Shown: positions 7,034 to 17,640, counted from the stretch's first letter. The stretch: DNA of 64,000 bases from Tritrichomonas musculus (GCA_039105265.1 JAPFFF010000017.1:1612001-1676000); one strand, 5' to 3'. The notes: generated from the letters alone by a model not told the origin. Made by a program: numbers and translations.

Positions 7034-10000
7034 TTATTCAACATAATTCAAAATAGGATATCTTTTCTTATCACTAGATTTCCTGGCCCTGAAAGTTAAA
7101 ACATCATTGGGGCTTTCAGCTGATTCATTATTATTATTATTACTTTCAAGGTCATCATCGCAATCAATTTTACTATTATCAATATTCCGATTTGTATTTC
7201 TATTATTAACAAAAGAAGTAACATTTGACGCTTTCTGATTTTGTTTCTTGCTTCCAATTCCAAAGAACAATTTCAAATGCCCTGATAATTTTTGCATTCT
7301 TCTTATTGATACAACAACAGCGAGAATCTGAATGATCGATAAAGAACTCGGATTCACCGCCTTTTTGTCGCCATCAAGCGCAGATGAAGATGGAACAGGA
7401 ACAAGATTATTTATCGTTTTCAGATTTTTCTCAGTTAACTCATTACGTGATACATATCCAAGACCGCGTTGAAGAATAAACTTCTCACATCGAAGGATCT
7501 CGACTTTCCTAAAGAGAGGACGTTGCCCAACAGCTGAAACAAGTTCCTCTTCAATTACTTGTTGTAGATCTTTCGCAGGCTTCATTGTACAGAAAGAATC
7601 CGTGGCTAGCGCGTGAAGGCGACGTGCCCAAACCTCCCAATCACGTGCTGTAACCGGCGGAGATCGTTTCGTAAAAATACTGTTATCGTTTGGTTTCTTT
7701 TTATTTCCGTTTTTAGAATTACTATTGCTGTTATTACGATTATTTACTATGTCTTTTAATGCTTGAATTGTTTTAATAAAACTAGCTCTCAGTTTTGCAA
7801 CCTCATTAGTATTACTATTACTGTCCTCATCGTTGCTATCGTTAACCATTAACATTTCTTTTATTTCATTGAATTGAAATTTATATTCTGTGTTTTCTTT
7901 GCTGAGACGATCAGCCTGCTTTGCAATCTCATTTACTTTATTCATTAATGAAAAGGCATTTTCTTTTGAAATAGATCTAGGAGATATTTTTTGTTGGCAT
8001 TGATTATCATTGCCATTATTTCGTGGAGTAACAAAATCACTGAAGATTTCAAAAATATCTTTGAGAAAACTATGGAACTTCATAGAAGACGATTCCATAA
8101 TATCTTTAATTTCTTTTTCTTTATCAGATTCGAGTTTTAGAATACTCATTCTGTTTTGAGTTGCTCTGAGATCTCTTTCTCGAACAAATTTCTCTTCGCT
8201 TGTCTGAAGTTTCATACTCATCATCTTATTCTCAATCCTTAACTTAGAAAGTTCTGTCTTTAAATCAGCTATATCTCTCGAAGCTTTTAATTTTTCGTCT
8301 TTTTCGTTTTTTTCTCTATCTCTAGAATCTTGAAGCTTATTTTTCAAATCACATGTCAATGATTCAAAATGCTCTCTAAGTTCAACAGATCGTTGAATTT
8401 CAGCTTCATATTCAGCCTGAATCTTTTTAATTTCTGATTTAAATTGAATTTTATTATCATTAATTCTCTGATTTAAATTCTGTATTTTTTCGTCATAATC
8501 TTGCTTAATTTTCATGATATCATTATTACTTGAATTTTTCAAATTTTCAAGTCTTCCTTGGCTTTCGTTTTGATTATTCTGCATTTCTTGTTTAAGGCTT
8601 TCTATATTTTCATTGAATTTTTTCTCGTTTTCTATAATTTTCCTCTTCAATGAATTTATTTCTTCGTTTTTATGGTCAACAAGTATCTCCAGCTCGCTCA
8701 AACTTTTATCTTTATCAACAATAGTGCTTGACAAGTCTTCATTACATTTTTTGCTGCCTTCAACTTGTTCTTCAAACTCTTTCTTTTGCTTATTTTTGGC
8801 ACTTTTCAATGCTTTTATTCTTTGGTACAAATTTCCGTTAATTTCTTCCAATTTGTGAACTTTCTTTTCGAGTTTTGAGACGTATTTAATCATATAACCG
8901 TCGATGTAAGGTTGTTGAGCTTTATTTTTATTTTTACTTTTACTGTTTGGACTTTGATTTTGGTTCTGGCTTGAATCGTTTATTATATCCAAACAATTTT
9001 TAACCATTTCTTGAATTTGAATGAGATCGTCGTAATTAGACAACTCTTCTGTATAATCATAATCATAACCATCATCAGAATAGTCGTATTCATTGTTATT
9101 ATCATCTTTATCATTTTTATTTTTGACAGAAACGTTTTTCTTATTTTTGACATTTTTATGAGATTTTGATGTTGGTGTCACTTTTTGTTTTGATAGAGAT
9201 GATAAAGAATGATGGATAGCTCTAAGATAATTGTATAATTTTACAAGTAAACTTGGATTTACATTTAAGTTTGAATTGTCTATATTTGCATCACGTATTC
9301 TTGGTTCTTGTGATAAAGATGAATTACTTTCATTCATACTTTGTTCTTCTTTATTTTTACGATCAATAAGCTCATTTCTAATTCCATGTAAATCAGAAAT
9401 GAGACTGTCATTCTGTAATTTTAATTCTTCTGAAAATCTTCTTAAAAAGTCATTTGAACTAGCAAACATTTTGAAAACAACCGCAAGTTCATCTAGTGGT
9501 TGATTTTCATTACATATTTGTTGGACCGCTTTTTTAGATATGTTCAAAAAGTCAGCATCATCAATGTCTATGTTTTCATTTTCTGTTTCTTCTTCGTTTT
9601 CTTCATTATTGTTGTAATAACTACTTTCTAGATATTCATAGTAATAATTCTGTTTAAGGAAGGAATCTATTCGAGTACATTGCTTAATAAGATCCTGTCT
9701 GAATGATTCCTTATCTTGTTGGTTCGTACTTATTATCCAATCTTGAACTTCGCCGCTATTAGCTATTTGATCGATAAAACGAAGAAGATTAGAAATATAA
9801 TTAAGAAGCCTTTGAACTTGTTCTCGGCTTGCATTTCCGTTTCCAGTGCTGTTATATAGGGATAATTCGTTTTTATTTGAATTCAATGAATTAATTTTAT
9901 CTATTAATAGTTTCGTTATTGATAAAATAGAATTTTCGTTTTTATTTCTTCCGTTTGACTTTTTAAGTTCTTCTTTTATTTGATTTAAAAATTGATCATC

Positions 10001-11476
10001 ATCATTAATATAATAATTATTATTCGAATCAAAGTTTTCTGTTAAAATTGACATAATTTCATCTTCTAATTTTCTAAATGATACTGGATTATCTTCAAAT
10101 TTATTTTCGTTTTTATTTTCTGTATCTAAATCATTAACACTTCTGATTTGAATTTCAAAATCATTATTTTTTTCTTCTAGCGATTCAATTTTTTCTGTTA
10201 AAATATTGATGTATTGTTCTTGTTTAACCAAAAGCTGCTGCTGCTCTTGAGTAATATTAAAAAGATCATTTTTAGCTTTACATTCAAATTGAATCTCTTG
10301 ATTCATCTCTTGCATTTGCGCTGATAATACATTTAAAGCTTGATTAAGATTATCAATTTCTCCGTTTTTACTTGATTGTGCGTCAATTTTACTGTTAAAT
10401 TCTTCATAAATACTTTTTATTCTATCTTCTTTTTCATCGTTTTCGAGAGAAAGTTTATCATATTTAATCTGAAGAGATTCTATATTTCTTTGAGCATCTT
10501 GAAGTTTGCTGTCTTTATCTTTAACAATTTTTATGAGCATTTTTATTTTATCTCTTTTCTTTTCATTACTTGCATTAAGTTCGTTAACTCTTATTGAAAG
10601 AGCACTAACATCATTTTCAAGAACAAAAATGCGGGCATTAGATGTAACAGAATCTTCATTTGAACTTGGAGGACTTGCACTAATAAAATCGTTTGAATTG
10701 AAAACAATACTTTTTTGTGAACCTTCTCGACTACTTTTAAGCTGTTTTTCAAGATGATCGATCTGAAGTTCTAAATCCATCTTTTGCTGTTTTAATCGCT
10801 CAATTGAACTTTCTTGATCTGCGTTTTTTAATGATAATTTATGCATTTCATCTGTTAATTCATCAAATTTAGAAGTCATACTTTTTAAAAGGCTTTCATT
10901 ATTTTCGCAATATTCTTTATCAAAATTTAAATCCGAATGATTTGAACCCGAACTAGTTTTTTGAGGAGATAGAGATTCATCATAACGTTTTTGTAAATCA
11001 TGTAATTTATTTTGAACTTTTTGGTTGCTTTCTTGAAGAGTATTATATGCGATAAAAAGAGCAAACGAAAGATTTTTGAAAATTTGGTCAATCGATCTAT
11101 CACCATTACTTGTATCTGTTTTAAATAAATTCGGATTTTTCATTGAAATTAAATCGCCTGTAATATTATTAATTAATGAATATAAATAATTTGATTGTTC
11201 TCTGCTAGATAAGGAAGATGACTTGGAAAATTTAAGATTCTGTTCATTTATAAATGATTTAAGCTGTTCATTGTGATCAAAAAGCAATCTTTGGCCATTT
11301 TTATCATCATAAATATTATCGAGATTTAAATCAATCGAAGAATTATTTTTATCATCGATATGATTTAGCATATCATCCCCTTTAATATAATCACTTGATG
11401 TTAAAGTTCCGAATGGTGATGAAGATGGATTCATGCGATCTTTTTTATTGCTTTCTGGATTTTTCAAGCTTTTCAT
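7034..11476 (-). CDS. Large coiled-coil protein, 1480 residues, with a conserved-looking C-terminal region
   Basis: Long coiled coils are visible at about 140-260 (IERLKQQKMDLELQIDHLEK), 285-450 and 862-1125 (KLEEINGNLYQRIKALKS onward), separated by Asn/Asp/Glu-rich disordered segments. The N-terminal ~60 residues are Ser/Asn/Asp-rich. Residues about 1270-1410 differ from the rest: low in Asn, with WEVWARRLHAL, a Cys-Thr-Met-Lys-Pro turn, EELVSAVGQRPLFRKVEILR, and the helical IIQILAVVVSIRRMQKLSGH. That stretch is probably the functional module, perhaps a folded anchoring or dimerisation region. Such proteins in trichomonads are usually annotated only as coiled-coil or viral-inclusion-like and may be cytoskeletal, Golgi or centrosomal; I do not recognise the family. 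The frame extends 18 bases upstream through a TTG, but the first ATG is at 11476. No initiator consensus is clear; a triple ACCGTTTAC repeat lies 250-325 bases upstream. Confidence 0.85.
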   Translation of the reverse strand: MKSLKNPESNKKDRMNPSSSPFGTLTSSDYIKGDDMLNHIDDKNNSSIDLNLDNIYDDKNGQRLLFDHNEQLKSFINEQNLKFSKSSSLSSREQSNYLYSLINNITGDLISMKNPNLFKTDTSNGDRSIDQIFKNLSFALFIAYNTLQESNQKVQNKLHDLQKRYDESLSPQKTSSGSNHSDLNFDKEYCENNESLLKSMTSKFDELTDEMHKLSLKNADQESSIERLKQQKMDLELQIDHLEKQLKSSREGSQKSIVFNSNDFISASPPSSNEDSVTSNARIFVLENDVSALSIRVNELNASNEKKRDKIKMLIKIVKDKDSKLQDAQRNIESLQIKYDKLSLENDEKEDRIKSIYEEFNSKIDAQSSKNGEIDNLNQALNVLSAQMQEMNQEIQFECKAKNDLFNITQEQQQLLVKQEQYINILTEKIESLEEKNNDFEIQIRSVNDLDTENKNENKFEDNPVSFRKLEDEIMSILTENFDSNNNYYINDDDQFLNQIKEELKKSNGRNKNENSILSITKLLIDKINSLNSNKNELSLYNSTGNGNASREQVQRLLNYISNLLRFIDQIANSGEVQDWIISTNQQDKESFRQDLIKQCTRIDSFLKQNYYYEYLESSYYNNNEENEEETENENIDIDDADFLNISKKAVQQICNENQPLDELAVVFKMFASSNDFLRRFSEELKLQNDSLISDLHGIRNELIDRKNKEEQSMNESNSSLSQEPRIRDANIDNSNLNVNPSLLVKLYNYLRAIHHSLSSLSKQKVTPTSKSHKNVKNKKNVSVKNKNDKDDNNNEYDYSDDGYDYDYTEELSNYDDLIQIQEMVKNCLDIINDSSQNQNQSPNSKSKNKNKAQQPYIDGYMIKYVSKLEKKVHKLEEINGNLYQRIKALKSAKNKQKKEFEEQVEGSKKCNEDLSSTIVDKDKSLSELEILVDHKNEEINSLKRKIIENEKKFNENIESLKQEMQNNQNESQGRLENLKNSSNNDIMKIKQDYDEKIQNLNQRINDNKIQFKSEIKKIQAEYEAEIQRSVELREHFESLTCDLKNKLQDSRDREKNEKDEKLKASRDIADLKTELSKLRIENKMMSMKLQTSEEKFVRERDLRATQNRMSILKLESDKEKEIKDIMESSSMKFHSFLKDIFEIFSDFVTPRNNGNDNQCQQKISPRSISKENAFSLMNKVNEIAKQADRLSKENTEYKFQFNEIKEMLMVNDSNDEDSNSNTNEVAKLRASFIKTIQALKDIVNNRNNSNSNSKNGNKKKPNDNSIFTKRSPPVTARDWEVWARRLHALATDSFCTMKPAKDLQQVIEEELVSAVGQRPLFRKVEILRCEKFILQRGLGYVSRNELTEKNLKTINNLVPVPSSSALDGDKKAVNPSSLSIIQILAVVVSIRRMQKLSGHLKLFFGIGSKKQNQKASNVTSFVNNRNTNRNIDNSKIDCDDDLESNNNNNESAESPNDVLTFRARKSSDKKRYPILNYVE

Positions 11477-12385
11477 TTTTTCTATTATGTTCAATTTTTT
11501 AGACTTAAGTAAACGTCTTCTCGTTCAATTTTGAATATCTGATGGCCGTTTATTTCTATTATAAATAAAAAACTGTTTTCCTGATGTATAATAATATAAA
11601 ATTCTAATTATTTCAACAAATAAATGATTAATAATTTAATAATAAATATAAAATTTAAATTAAAACAAAATATATTAGGCACAAACAAAAATATATTACA
11701 AATAATGTTGAAATATATGATAGTAAAACCGTTTACTAAAAAACTTTTTGATTTAAAATACCGTTTACCAAAAAACTTTTTGATTTATTGAAACCGTTTA
11801 CTATATTTTTTTATACGAATAAAATTTTCATAAAAAACCACAAACATAAAAATTCAAGCTTTTGCAAGTTCAAGTTCATTTAGGAAAGGATTGGTTATTT
11901 CAACTTGAACAATAGAATTTATTTATTCAAAGAAAACTATTTGAGGAAAACTTTCCATTTATTTATTCTAATTAAAAGCAGGAGATAATGCTTCATTATT
12001 AAATAATTAATAACTTATTTTCTTGCTTTTAATGAGAAAATCATTTTTTTAAGTGAACATTAATTGCTATTTACTGATAATACAATTTTATGCATTTTAA
12101 AAATCAATTGATATATATCAATAATAAAGTTTTAACCAAATAAAAAAGAATTATCGAAAAAATATTGCTTTATAAAATACATAAATAAAAATAAAATTTC
12201 AATTATCATCAAATGATATATTATTAATTATATTTTTTGTGCTAATTTTGAAAACATTCATTTTGATTTCAATAGTATAATGCCTAGGGCCTGGTATTAA
12301 ATAAAACCAATAAAAAAAATTGCATCCAGGAGGTGATCGACCTCAGAATACTGGAATATCAATTTTCAAAAAAGATTTGATTAAT
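11477..12385. other. Intergenic region between two minus-strand genes
   Basis: About 900 bases holding the promoter side of the coiled-coil gene and the 3' side of the PHD-SET gene. Two things stand out: three direct ACCGTTTAC repeats (listed separately) and, 42 bases past the PHD-SET stop, a small GC-rich hairpin GAGGTGATCGACCTC at 12330-12344 that may mark the transcript 3' end. The rest is AT-rich with no supported gene. Confidence 0.55.
11728..11801. repeat. Three phased ACCGTTTAC direct repeats
   Basis: ACCGTTTAC starts at 11728, 11760 and 11793, so the spacing is 32 and 33 bases, close to three helical turns. The first two copies extend over about 27 bases each (ACCGTTTAC, then a C/T-A and AAAAACTTTTTGATTTA). 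They lie about 250-325 bases upstream of the coiled-coil gene start. On the opposite strand the core reads GTAAACGGT, containing an AACGG Myb-type half-site; trichomonads have many Myb proteins, so an upstream regulatory array is possible but unproven. Confidence 0.6.
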
Positions 12386-14659
12386 TTATTTGAACTCGCT
12401 CAAATCAAGCATTTCTTCCATCTCTTTGATAGGATCACCTACCGAAATTCTTGCAATTGGTCTTATTTCAGCACACATGAATTTATCTAAGAAACTACAA
12501 TCAACATCACCGTTGAAAATCTCCTCGTCATTAATTACAATATCACCACTAATATCATCATCAATATCTTCTTCCTCTGTTGATTGAAGATCGAATAAAT
12601 ATTGCTCAGGACTTGTTTGTTGTATCATAGAGAATAAAGTTGATTCAGGCAATTCGGATGTTTTTGGTCCGTTTTTAATGTTTCCACTTGCTGAGCTTTT
12701 AATTCCTTTATTACCAGGTTTTCTTTTCATTTTATCCTTTTTCAAATCTCTGTCTTCTTTTTGCTTCTTTTTCTTCTTTTTACGCTCAAGTTGTCTTAAA
12801 GCTGCTGCACAGTCTCTTTCCTCACGCGAAGGTCTTGAATATTTTTGAGAATTACCAGGCGGCATATAAGCTTGATCAGATAAATTAGAAACATTTGTCG
12901 AACTGGATGAATGCGAGACTTCTAAACGATCACCATGATCTTTTTCTTTTTCACCAGAAGATAATCCACCATAATTATTTTGAGAGCCTAATTGGCCAGA
13001 GGAACTTCCTTTTTCTAATGAAAGCGAACTCATCCCATCTTGTCCTTGGGAGAATTCGATGTCTTCAAGATGCCATCCCATAAAATCGGATGGTTCTTCA
13101 ATTGTAGCAGGGGCAAAGTCAATAGGAAGTGTTAATTCAGTATCTGGTTGAATTTGAAATTTTTCTCTTCTCGTTCTTCTTGCTATTCCGTTAACATCGC
13201 TAACGCCAGCAAATATTCCAACATACGTTAAACCACTAAATTTGAAAAGTTTGACAACACAATTAGGAGAGAGACTTCTTCTGAAATTATGGATTAATTG
13301 ACCTCCTGCTTTTCTTGCATCGAGAACATATTTGGTTGTTGTAGTACTACATATGGCATAAAAGTGATTATCAGCACCATTATCGTAATTAAATTCGTCT
13401 ATTAAACCAATAAATCCAGTAGCAACACCTATAAGTTGTTCTGGCTGAAGGACTGATTTACAATAAACACTACCATTTACAACAACTAAATCAGCTTGAA
13501 AAGAAACTTGAGTTAATTCTGGAGTGTGCTTACTTACTGCTTTTTCATAATCAGCTTTTGCTGGATCTGAAAATTCGACACAATTTGGGTTATTTGGCAA
13601 AATTGTAGTTGGCATTGTAAATGGTTGATAAATATCTGCTAATACTAAGCAATTAAAAATTGATACTGAGATATCTTGCGTCATTTTGTAAAGAAAGTCA
13701 AGAACATAAAAAACACTTCTGAAAAATGAAAATGCAACATCACCACGCTTTTTCTTTGGCTGCGGGAAATTAGCGATCGATGGATGAGTTAAAAAGAAAA
13801 ATGGCCTATGCTTATTATAAACAGATTCACAAAATTGAATTGCACTCATACTTCGGTTCATAAAATCTTCTGTTAAAATTGAAATAAATGGCGTAGTTAA
13901 GATTGCTGGATGAAGTTGATTAATAGTTGCTTGTGTAATTATGACTACAGGATTTTTAAAATTGATATCATATGGTAAATGGACATCTGGCGGTTGACAA
14001 AGTTGCCCTTCACACTGAATACAAACATGATTAGCAGGCCAATATGGACCAGAGCCAAGATCCTCACATTTCCTATGCACATAATAACCACATTTTGAAC
14101 ATCGAACAAGTGGAATAGTATAATTCATATTTTCTTGACATCTACATCGAATATTTTTATTTGAACATATTGGACAAGAATAATTAACAGGCAGCGTATT
14201 CTGATTAATGTTAAGGCATGCTGCATGCTGCCAATTGAGACATTTTTCACATTGAATCATAAAACCTTGTTCTGTTTTAATATCGCAAAAGCATCTTAAA
14301 TACCAACTCTCATTACCATTGCCAAGTAAAGTTCTTTGTGGAAGTGGGGCTTGGGGCTTAGTTACAGGCTGTTGTGGAGTTCTAGGCTTTCGAATTGAAA
14401 TAGCAAAACCTGGAGTTGGTGGTCTTTGAACTTGCGCAGAATTAGTTGTTTGATGATTTAAAAGCGACATTACGGAGAGAGAAGGCTGAGATTTTGTTTC
14501 AACAAGTAAATTATCAACACTAAATGTATTCGATTTATTTTTTGGTTGTCCAACTAATTTTTTTGTTACGACAGGAGGATTTTGGGTTGAATTGCTATTT
14601 GTTGCTTGCGAGTTTGATAGTATTTGAGAAGGAGGGGTTACATTTTGATTTGGTTCCAT
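12386..14659 (-). CDS. Double-PHD, degenerate-SET protein of the Set3/MLL5/SETD5 type
   Basis: A 757-residue predicted nuclear protein. An N-terminal Pro/Gln/Ser-rich region (1-115) is followed by two C4HC3 PHD fingers: PHD1 with C123, C125, C137, C140, H145, C148, C162, C165, and PHD2 with C172, C174, C187, C190, H195, C198, C213, C216. PHD1 keeps the Met-Ile-x-Cys and NWQHAAC residues that form the H3K4me3 cage in MLL5. A SET-like domain spans about 405-518, including YVLDARKAGGQLIHNFRRSL then SPN. The catalytic H/N-H-S-C motif is replaced by Arg-Arg-Ser, exactly as in the inactive SET domains of MLL5 and SETD5 (FIRRSC). The tail (540-757) is Ser-rich, then strongly basic (about 615-650) and finally acidic. 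The likely role is a chromatin reader recruiting a deacetylase complex, as for yeast Set3; this is inferred from the family. The ATG at 14659 is the first in frame. Confidence 0.85.
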   Translation of the reverse strand: MEPNQNVTPPSQILSNSQATNSNSTQNPPVVTKKLVGQPKNKSNTFSVDNLLVETKSQPSLSVMSLLNHQTTNSAQVQRPPTPGFAISIRKPRTPQQPVTKPQAPLPQRTLLGNGNESWYLRCFCDIKTEQGFMIQCEKCLNWQHAACLNINQNTLPVNYSCPICSNKNIRCRCQENMNYTIPLVRCSKCGYYVHRKCEDLGSGPYWPANHVCIQCEGQLCQPPDVHLPYDINFKNPVVIITQATINQLHPAILTTPFISILTEDFMNRSMSAIQFCESVYNKHRPFFFLTHPSIANFPQPKKKRGDVAFSFFRSVFYVLDFLYKMTQDISVSIFNCLVLADIYQPFTMPTTILPNNPNCVEFSDPAKADYEKAVSKHTPELTQVSFQADLVVVNGSVYCKSVLQPEQLIGVATGFIGLIDEFNYDNGADNHFYAICSTTTTKYVLDARKAGGQLIHNFRRSLSPNCVVKLFKFSGLTYVGIFAGVSDVNGIARRTRREKFQIQPDTELTLPIDFAPATIEEPSDFMGWHLEDIEFSQGQDGMSSLSLEKGSSSGQLGSQNNYGGLSSGEKEKDHGDRLEVSHSSSSTNVSNLSDQAYMPPGNSQKYSRPSREERDCAAALRQLERKKKKKKQKEDRDLKKDKMKRKPGNKGIKSSASGNIKNGPKTSELPESTLFSMIQQTSPEQYLFDLQSTEEEDIDDDISGDIVINDEEIFNGDVDCSFLDKFMCAEIRPIARISVGDPIKEMEEMLDLSEFK

Positions 14660-16119
14660 GATATGTGTAAACTGTTAAAGGTCAAATAATTAAATATTTA
14701 TTTGGTCTTCATCTGATTCAAAATAAAAAATTGAAAGAATAAAAAAATTTTTTTATGAAAAAATTGAAAGATTATTGAAATTTAATGGACAATTATTTTT
14801 CTTCTTATTCAATATAATCATAGATTGAGAAAAATATTAAAAATTTAAAAAAACTAACATATACTAATAACTTATGTTTTTATCATATTATATATTATTA
14901 TTATTAAATAATAATTAAAATTTGTTTGTTGAATTTTTCAATATTTTAATTTATTATTTTGAAAGTGAAAAGTAAATTTCTTTTCATAAATAGTTGAATG
15001 ATAATAATAATAAAAAAAAACAAGCTTATTTTTTTAGTTAATATTCTTATTTAAACATAAAGAATGATTATAAATGATACATTTTGATATTTATACACTT
15101 TTAACACTTTTTTTCTACTAGGAGTAGATTAAACTTTTGATTGCCATATCAATTGAATTTAAAACTAAAGAATGTTCTTTGGCTACATTGTTATTTATCT
15201 GTTTAATACTAATATTCCAGTGAAATATCAAAAAATGTAAAATAAAGTCATTTTATTGATCCAAATATGATATAATCATTCTAAAAATGCTTTATATTGG
15301 TATTTATATATATTTATACCATAATAACATATGTGCATTCTTTGTTATTCAGTTATGATTTGCTTATCTCAATCATAGATAAAAGATCCAATAAAAGATT
15401 TTAATTGAAAAATCTTTAATCTTTTTATTTCATTTAAAGTATAAGATATATATTTACTGTTTTTTGTGGTTTACGTGATTCCAGATTTTCAAAAGCTTTT
15501 AAAACGGTAGATCGTAAAATGCCTTTTTTTCCGAGATTTTCCTCTCAATTTTTTCAATATTTTTTAATCGTTTTCATAATGGCTGTTTATAATAATTTTT
15601 ATTGATTCTATGTAAGCCCACTGTATGTTATTTCACTATTCTTTTCGGAAAACAGCATCAATTGGTTAGAAACAAGCTGATATAGGGGACTGAAAGATTG
15701 GCAGCTATCCCACATTTGATATTCTTTGCCATTTAATATTTATATAGTGAACGTTTTTTAAATTCAAATTAGCCATCAAAGCATGCTTTATGCAACGATT
15801 CTGCTCCTTTATAATGAAAATTAAAAAGAATTGAAGCTATTGTAACACATATATTTCAACATTAGTAATAAGTCACAGAATTTTTATTGCCCAGCCGTTT
15901 GATTTAGCATCATTCCCATAAAAAGCTAAAAAGGCTTTGAAAAAACTATACTTTATTATAATAAATATTTCTTTTTTACATTATTTATATTTATGTCATT
16001 TTACTCCATTAAAATTTCTGAAATAAAATCTCGGAAAAAAGGGAAAAAATTGTGTGTAAAAACTTTTTCAAAGCGTTTGAGAGAAAATCTCGGAAAAAAG
16101 GGAAAAAAAAAAAGAGGTA
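14660..16119. other. AT-rich gene-free region
   Basis: About 1.46 kb without a supported gene. It must carry the PHD-SET promoter at its left end. Its right third holds a 25-28-bp inverted repeat (15521-15548 against 16078-16102), listed separately. I see no tRNA, rRNA or transposase trace. Confidence 0.55.
15521..16102. repeat. Inverted repeat pair around CCGAGATTTTC, possible fold-back element
   Basis: The left arm 15521-15548 (GCCTTTTTTTCCGAGATTTT and then CCTCTCAA) pairs with the right arm 16078-16102 with only small gaps. An extra direct copy of the right arm core, AAAATCTCGGAAAAAAGGG, lies at 16026-16044. The enclosed 530 bases have no coding frame. It could be a degraded small inverted-repeat transposon; no target duplication is obvious. 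Confidence 0.45.
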
Positions 16120-16123
16120 TATA

Positions 16124-17581
16124 GTTGGTGGACATAATTCTGTTTTGGAGACATAATTATGTTTTCACATCATTTCTATATATTCAAATTGGACTTTTAA
16201 AAAACAATTGTAGAACAATTAATATCATATTGGATACATTCTATTCCCAGATTTTCATTCACTTTTATCAAACTAAATTTGATCATAAATATGATATCGA
16301 ATTTTAAATTTCTGAATATTTTTTTATTATTTGAAAAAAATTATAATTTACTTTTCATCTATAATTAAAATGTATCATTATTATTTATTGAAATAAAATA
16401 GATAATTAGAAAAAATGGTTTCATTTTCATTTCACTACTCAAAAAACTCATTTCATATCACATTTCATGCTTTTACCATAAAAAAAAGGTTGTTTTAATT
16501 TGCTCTAACATAGTTATTATTTTAGAATATAATGTATATATTATATTTTAGAAAAAAATTTATTGAAATAATAATTATATAAAAAGAAAAAGTGTTTTCA
16601 AAATATGACAAAAATCATTCATACAAAATTACTAATTTTGAAAAATGAGTTTATTTCATTTCAAATTAGATGCAGTATTAATCATCTATATGATGCATAT
16701 AATATATTAAATATAATAATATGGTTGAAAAAGGATCAATCTTGGAAAAATTTCATTTTTCTTTTTTTCATTCAAAATCATTCATAAATCACTCATGCAT
16801 AATTGATATGATTTCAGAATTACATTATTTGATAATACATACAATGAAATATACTATTAATCCTCTAAAAATCATTGTTGCCCATCAAGATTTCAGGTTT
16901 TTCTAAGAAATATACAAATTACACTTTTTTATTTTTTTCTATTATAATAGCATTAAAAATAGCAATTAATCAATAAATATTAGGTAAGTATAGAAGAACT
17001 ATTAAAATAATGAAAATAATTTCTCAATGTCTAAAATTGAAAGTCTTTTTCAGTTATTTCAGAAGTTACTCTTTTTCATTAAGGTAATAGATCTTGAGTA
17101 GAACCGCCAATTTTATTCTTTCAATATCATTATACTATATGCATTATATCAAATATTTAAATAAAAATTTAAAAGTTTTTATTTTTTATTGGAAAAAACA
17201 AAAAAGTGATATGATTTTTAACTTTATTTTGTGCATCAAAATTTTCTTATATGAAAGTTTTTAGATATCAATTATCTGACAAAATTATATCATTACTGAT
17301 TATGAATTAATGATATTATTATTAAATCCCAAGTTTCAATTATTGAGAATAAAATAAGCATTTTAACTTTTTTTTACATTAATGGCAAAATTTCATATAA
17401 ATCACAAATATAATAGCTCAATTAATTAAATAATGATGTACATAAAATACATTAATAAAGTATATAATATTATCAAATTATCTTTAAAAAGTATTGAGAA
17501 AAATGTGTTTTATTTTTGTGTACCATTCAAAAAGTTGAGCAAACATGATTATGTCCCAAAAACATAATTATGTCCACCAAC
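16124..17581. mobile_element. Non-autonomous DNA transposon, 1458 bp, TIR GTTGGTGGACATAATT, TATA-flanked
   Basis: The left end, GTTGGTGGACATAATTCTG from 16124, is the inverse of the right end, which finishes CATAATTATGTCCACCAAC at 17581. The terminal inverted repeats run about 45 bp and each carries two copies of a GACATAATTATG-like palindromic box separated by TTTTGG or TTTTTGG. TATA flanks both sides (16120-16123 and 17582-17585), consistent with a TA or TATA target duplication as in Tc1/mariner-type or related elements. The interior is very AT-rich with only short random frames, so it has no transposase and is a MITE-like passenger. It lies directly against the palindromic motif at 17591. 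Confidence 0.75.
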
Positions 17582-17590
17582 TATATTATA

Positions 17591-17640
17591 GAAAGACGGA
17601 CTGTGATGAAGTGACCACAGACGGTCTTTGAAAAAGTTGA
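17591..17640 (-). repeat. Palindromic 50-bp motif, copy 1 (inverted relative to copies 2 and 3)
   Basis: Read on the minus strand it is AACTTTTTCAAAGACCGTCT then GTGGTCACTTCATCACAGTCCGTCTTTC. It matches the copy at 59691-59750 at nearly every base and the copy at 19045-19100 less well. Internally it can fold as a stem with CTGTG(G/A) against its complement around a short loop, and it holds two GACCGTCT-like boxes. Its outer edge is cut by the TATA-flanked element that ends at 17581. Confidence 0.65.

Noticed and set aside
8613-10757. Several plus-strand frames of 70-90 codons opposite the coiled-coil gene
   Set aside because: They are antisense shadows of the Asn/Lys/Glu-rich coding strand and read as Phe/Ser/Leu runs.
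12326-12353. Possible tRNA T-arm on the minus strand (GAGGTCGATCACCTC followed by TGGATGC)
   Set aside because: The loop does not fit TTCRANY and no matching 5' acceptor strand, D-arm or anticodon arm lies upstream on that strand. It is kept only as a possible 3'-end hairpin.
16125-16906. Short plus-strand frames inside the 1.46-kb TATA-flanked element
   Set aside because: They are about 60 codons each, AT-driven in composition and show no transposase motif.
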